From Candidatus Blautia excrementipullorum (lineage in GTDB: Bacteria; Bacillota; Clostridia; Lachnospirales; Lachnospiraceae), in the NCBI GenBank assembly GCA_019118645.1, contig DWYN01000058.1, positions 1-64,000 of the forward strand: a DNA stretch of 64,000 nucleotides. Direction: 5' to 3'. A program made the translations under genes and the position numbers. The notes under the pieces are model-generated. The model was given only the letters and a program-made list of their open reading frames with translations. It was not told the origin of the DNA and searched no databases. Below are positions 60,575 through 64,000 of the stretch, piece after piece. Numbering within the stretch: the stretch's first letter is position 1; each line of letters starts with the position of its first letter.

Positions 60575-62458
60575 TCAGATATTCAGACCAGCACGTTTTT
60601 CCATAATGATCTTTTCCAGAATATCTGCGCTCTCCTTTGCGTCGCCGTTGATGATTACCTGTCCTCCGGTAAGCTGTTTCATATCCTCTGTCAGAAGCTT
60701 CACCGCAAGTTTGCTTCCTGTGACAAAAGGCGGAAGTCCCAGATGCAGCGGCAGCCCCAGAGCCAGTCCGAAGCATCCGTCTGCCAGCGCCTGCTCTTCC
60801 AGCCACTGAGCCGCGGAGAGAACCAGCGGAAGCTGAGGAAGATCCACGCCTACTTCTTTTGCAAGCTCTGTGGCCACAATTTCCAGACGTCCGATGGCCA
60901 GACATGGGCCAAAGTTCAGAACGGGCGGAATTCCCAGTTTCTCACAGACTGCACGAAGCTTCGGTCCTGCAAGCTCCGCCGCTTTGGGTTCCATCAGGCC
61001 GCAGTTTTCGATTCCTCCTGAAGAACATCCGGCTGTCAGCACAAGAATGTCTTTCGCGATCAGTTCCTTGGTAAGCTCAACGGAGAGAACGTCATGGCCT
61101 CCTGCCGTCAGGTTGGAGCATCCTACCACTCCGGCAATACCCTTGATATCTCCGGACACCAGCAGATCAATCAGCGGCTTCCAGGAATCTCCCAGGAATT
61201 TCTTGAGAGATCCTTCGCTGACACCGGTCAGAGTATCGTCGTTTCCATGTTCCGGAAACAGATTCATGGGAACGTTTCCTCTTCTCTCTTTATAAGCTTC
61301 CACGATCTCGTCAATGATCTCCATGCTCTGCTGCTCTCTGTTTTCAAATACAAAAGGCTTCAGTTCCGCATTGGCTTTCTTTGCCACATCATCAAGACAG
61401 ATCTGTTTGATCTTAAGTTCGTCACAGATCGGCTCGATTCCCGGAAGAGTACAGTTAAACTCGGAAAGAACCGCATCGATGGCTCCTGTAGCCAGAACAG
61501 CCTCGCTTGTATAGTTGTTTCCTGCATGGCCCTCAAAAATTTCTGCATAGTGAGCGCCGCGAAGCTGCAGATCCTGGCCTACGCAGGTACAGCCTACCAG
61601 CTTGAATCCCTTGGCTCCTGCCGCTTTTGCCTTTGCCACTGCCTCTTCGCTGGTAAGTCTCTCCTGAAGGTCCACAAAAATTGTGTGCTGATGTCCGGTG
61701 ATCATAATATTGATGTAATCCGGGTCCACAACACGGAGACCTACCGGAGCCATGCGGATTTCCGGCTCTCCCAGGAGCACATCGTTGAGAAGGTTGGTAA
61801 GTGTCAGTCCGTAAAGTCCGGTGGAAATTCCAAGCTTCAGACAGTCGGTGTACATATCCACAGGATCAGAATTCAGATTGGTGGAGCATTTTACAACACC
61901 ATGGAACACTTCGCCTTTTGCTCCGCCCGGAAGGATTCCAAGCTCCTTCCATCTTTCAAATCGTGGAGCATACGCCAGTTTTTCCACCAGCTCCATTTTT
62001 ACATATTCCGGCTTGTACAGATCGTCCAGCACCTTCTGAGCGACCTTTTCCGCTTTTTCATATTTGTCTTCCGATTCGATGCCAAAAACCTCTGCAAGAT
62101 GATTCAGTGCGTTTTCGCCCTTGATCTCGCCTTTAGTCTGAGCGGTTTTCAGTACATTGAGAGCCGTATTCTCTACAATATGTATGTAGCATCCGGAACC
62201 GGCTGCCACTGCTCGTAAAAAGTTTCTCGCCACAATCACATCCGCTGTAGCTCCGCAGATTCCCCTAGGCGCCTTCGGCGTAATACGGCAGGGTCCGTTG
62301 GAACAGAGACGGCAGCATACACCCTGCAGGCCGAAACCGCATTTCGTACTCTGACTCTCTACTCTGTGGTGGGAAGTTTCCATCGGCAGACCCGCGATGT
62401 AATTCTCCAGCGGTTTGTCTGCGCTCTTACATGTGGAACATCCAAAACATTCGTTCAT
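60575..62458 (-). CDS. cooS: Anaerobic carbon monoxide dehydrogenase catalytic subunit
   Basis: 627-residue nickel-iron CODH that interconverts CO and CO2. The N-terminal cysteines C40 and C48 correspond to the intersubunit D-cluster, and C49, C52, C57 and C68 to the B-cluster (GVCCRLCSNGPCR). CTNLN-like and VGCTCVGQD/ TAGCSSGG-type C-cluster cysteine regions are present. It is the CooS type, not the acetyl-CoA-synthase-linked AcsA organisation, as no acs genes follow. RBS AAAGGAGG, promoter at 62560-62589. Confidence 0.95.
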   Translation of the reverse strand: MNECFGCSTCKSADKPLENYIAGLPMETSHHRVESQSTKCGFGLQGVCCRLCSNGPCRITPKAPRGICGATADVIVARNFLRAVAAGSGCYIHIVENTALNVLKTAQTKGEIKGENALNHLAEVFGIESEDKYEKAEKVAQKVLDDLYKPEYVKMELVEKLAYAPRFERWKELGILPGGAKGEVFHGVVKCSTNLNSDPVDMYTDCLKLGISTGLYGLTLTNLLNDVLLGEPEIRMAPVGLRVVDPDYINIMITGHQHTIFVDLQERLTSEEAVAKAKAAGAKGFKLVGCTCVGQDLQLRGAHYAEIFEGHAGNNYTSEAVLATGAIDAVLSEFNCTLPGIEPICDELKIKQICLDDVAKKANAELKPFVFENREQQSMEIIDEIVEAYKERRGNVPMNLFPEHGNDDTLTGVSEGSLKKFLGDSWKPLIDLLVSGDIKGIAGVVGCSNLTAGGHDVLSVELTKELIAKDILVLTAGCSSGGIENCGLMEPKAAELAGPKLRAVCEKLGIPPVLNFGPCLAIGRLEIVATELAKEVGVDLPQLPLVLSAAQWLEEQALADGCFGLALGLPLHLGLPPFVTGSKLAVKLLTEDMKQLTGGQVIINGDAKESADILEKIIMEKRAGLNI

Positions 62459-62559
62459 TTTTCTGATCCTCCTTTGGTATATTCTTTGCTATATTTACAA
62501 TATATCAATGAAAAGACCGTTTGTCTATTCAGTTATATTGTTTTTTAAAGTCCACTTGC

Positions 62560-62589
62560 ATTATATCAATTCTGGATTAAATTAGTCAA
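62560..62589 (-). promoter_or_regulatory. Promoter of the CO dehydrogenase operon
   Basis: -35 TTGACT (62589-62584), 18-base spacer, -10 TATAAT (62565-62560), giving a leader of about 95 bases. No perfect CooA/CRP- or Rex-type dyad was recognised in the leader. The 62459-62798 divergent gap otherwise contains only the plus-strand promoter at 62689. Confidence 0.7.
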
Positions 62590-62688
62590 CATTAACTCAT
62601 AAAGATTTCTTCTCGCATCCAGCATTACAATATTTATAATTTTCCTTATACATACTGTAATTCATTCGCAAAACTCCGGTCCGGCAAT

Positions 62689-62717
62689 TGCTTTTTTCTG
62701 ATCATCATGATATATTT
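62689..62717 (+). promoter_or_regulatory. Promoter of the GGDEF sensor gene
   Basis: -35 TTGCTT (62689-62694), 17-base spacer, -10 TATATT (62712-62717). The leader of about 75 bases contains a short CTATCTATCTAT repeat. Confidence 0.65.
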
Positions 62718-62798
62718 TACATAATCCTTAACCTATCTATCTATATATGGACATACGATTCAATGTCATTGAAGCTTTGCGGAACAAAGGAGAAAGAT

Positions 62799-64000
62799 AT
62801 GATTGAAAAAAAACTGCAGAAACGGTTAAAAAAAGCTGTAATTCTGGTAGCCTGCATATGCGTGCTGTTTCTTATATGCGGCGGAGCATTCTCAGCCTAT
62901 CTGAAAGACGCCAAAAATCAGCTTCTCAGAGAGCAGGGGATTCTGGAAGCAGAAGAATATAAATCCAGAATTCTAAAACAGCTTCAGGCAGATTTTCAGA
63001 CTTTGTCCTCATTATCTATATTCCTTGGCAGTGATTACAGTTTAGACCAGGATCTATTGGCAGAACGCCTGAGCCAGACACAAAAATACAATAACTTTGT
63101 TACTATTGCCTACTATGATCAGGATCTCAAAGGGGTCATTTCCAACAAAGATAAAAACACTTTAACCAGAGCCGGTCTTTCTGAACTCTCCGCCGAAGGA
63201 CAGGAAGGAATAAAAAAAGCTATGTCCGGAGAATCGTCTGTTTCAAAGTTATTTAAAAGTACAATTTCAAATAGTTATGTATTTGTATACAGTGTGCCTG
63301 TCTTTGAAGGAAATGAAATAACCGGAGCGCTTTCCGCCAGCAGTCATATTGAGATTTTTTCCGACATTCTCTCAGGCAATACAGTATTGGGCGGCGGCGG
63401 TTATATCCATCTGATCAATTCCGACGGAGATTTCCTCATCCGTTCTTCAAACACTGTTGTCAAAGAAGATGTTCCTTCTATTTTTGAAGGGCCTTACCTG
63501 TCAGAGTCATCTAAAGCCGAAGTGCAGGAAGCACTGCAAGATCAGGAAAGGATTTTTTCCAGCTTTACCTATAACGGCCAGACATATCCTTTTCTGTTGG
63601 AGCCTGTAGGACTGAATAACTGGTATTTATTCTGTGTTAATACAGGCGGAGGACTGAACAGCGGTTCCGTTCTTTCCATCCGTGTGGTCCAGATCCTGTT
63701 TGCCGCCATAGTTCTGCTTATTGTTTTTCTGATGCTCTATGGTTATCGGCTTCTGCGCAATTATAATCAGGCGCTGCTTCAGCTTGCCTATTACGATACT
63801 CTTACCGGAGCCGAGAATATGTCACGCTTTCGGCAGAGACTTGCTGACGCCCTGAAAAGCACCCGGGGATGCATCATAGCATTCAGTATCCGTCAGTTTC
63901 CTTTCCTGACCGAAATCTTCGGTAAAGAAAAGTCGGATCAGCTCCTTTGCCAGATCAAAGAAATTGCGGAAAGGCATATAGAAACGGGAGAATTTTTCTG
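62799..64000 (+). CDS. Membrane-bound sensor with GGDEF domain, C-terminus outside window
   Basis: The first 400 residues are visible. There are two membrane helices (about 13-34 and 286-308) flanking an extracytoplasmic dCache-like sensor domain (about 40-280), then the beginning of a GGDEF domain (YYDTLTGAENMSRFRQRL, about 328). The LTG-x-x-N motif reads LTGAEN rather than LTGLPN, which may mark a degenerate diguanylate cyclase, possibly fused to EAL; the window ends before this can be tested. AAAGGAG precedes ATG 62799. Confidence 0.85.
   Translation, partial: MIEKKLQKRLKKAVILVACICVLFLICGGAFSAYLKDAKNQLLREQGILEAEEYKSRILKQLQADFQTLSSLSIFLGSDYSLDQDLLAERLSQTQKYNNFVTIAYYDQDLKGVISNKDKNTLTRAGLSELSAEGQEGIKKAMSGESSVSKLFKSTISNSYVFVYSVPVFEGNEITGALSASSHIEIFSDILSGNTVLGGGGYIHLINSDGDFLIRSSNTVVKEDVPSIFEGPYLSESSKAEVQEALQDQERIFSSFTYNGQTYPFLLEPVGLNNWYLFCVNTGGGLNSGSVLSIRVVQILFAAIVLLIVFLMLYGYRLLRNYNQALLQLAYYDTLTGAENMSRFRQRLADALKSTRGCIIAFSIRQFPFLTEIFGKEKSDQLLCQIKEIAERHIETGEFF

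Noticed and set aside
1..64000. CRISPR arrays, insertion sequences, prophage or integrated elements
   Set aside because: No spaced direct repeats, transposase, integrase or phage structural genes were recognised anywhere in the window.

Overview
This window is a chromosomal stretch from a low-GC-Gram-positive, strictly anaerobic gut-type Clostridia, most likely a Lachnospiraceae member. The evidence is the sigH/rlmB/mrnC/cysS/ispF gene order, GlnRS, the LexA-like, CIRCE and TPP control sites of Firmicutes type, a TGD-type surface-protein tail, strong AGGAGG ribosome binding sites with frequent TTG/GTG starts, and a CooS-type CO dehydrogenase. No rRNA, CRISPR array, prophage or insertion sequence was seen. 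Nearly all genes are on the minus strand.

Layout. 1-5.5 kb: htpG (3' end cut off by the window) behind a perfect CIRCE operator, then a large secreted surface protein. 5.2-7.6 kb: tightly overlapping housekeeping operon maf, two HAD phosphatases and a small acidic protein. 7.7-15.3 kb: translation/sporulation block with glnS, tRNA-Thr(GGT), and the operon G1P dehydrogenase-ispF-cysS-mrnC-rlmB-sigH. 15.4-22.4 kb: ridA, a secreted beta-lactamase-fold protein, a PD-(D/E)XK nuclease/XPD helicase fusion, an HPr-like protein without the catalytic His, and a radical SAM/TIGR03915 pair under two LexA-like boxes. 22.5-29.4 kb: aspartate kinase, DUF2325 protein with a possible metal-repressor operator, MBOAT/SGNH acyl-transfer pair with trmO, and an Ala/Gly:Na+ symporter with a long leader.

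29.5-36.4 kb: patatin, larC, larB, a cysteine-peptidase-like protein, and a TPP-riboswitch-controlled HMP/thiamine-precursor ABC transporter. 36.5-43 kb: an unexplained short transcript with terminator, a HlyC/CorC membrane protein, a secreted FnIII/Ig protein, a sugar epimerase, and a MerR-P1 peptidase-PfkB operon facing an intact MerR-type promoter that has no obvious target gene.

43-58.7 kb is a nucleoside salvage and catabolism island: BMP-type nucleoside ABC transporter, nucleoside hydrolase, ADP-ribosylglycohydrolase-fold enzyme, purine and uridine phosphorylases, phosphopentomutase, two TRZ/ATZ-type amidohydrolases, two PfkB kinases at or near it, a flavodoxin-fold reductase and a half-size DMT exporter pair. 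Together these would import nucleosides, split them, deaminate bases and send ribose/deoxyribose phosphate to central metabolism. 58.8-62.5 kb: cooS with a four-cluster ferredoxin and an FAD/NAD oxidoreductase, a self-contained CO-to-NAD(P) electron path. The window ends inside a membrane-bound sensor GGDEF protein.

The most interesting items are the double LexA-like operator over the radical SAM/TIGR03915 pair, the orphan MerR-type promoter, the uncharacterised ADP-ribosylglycohydrolase-fold enzyme leading the nucleoside operon, and the short terminated transcript before the HlyC/CorC gene.
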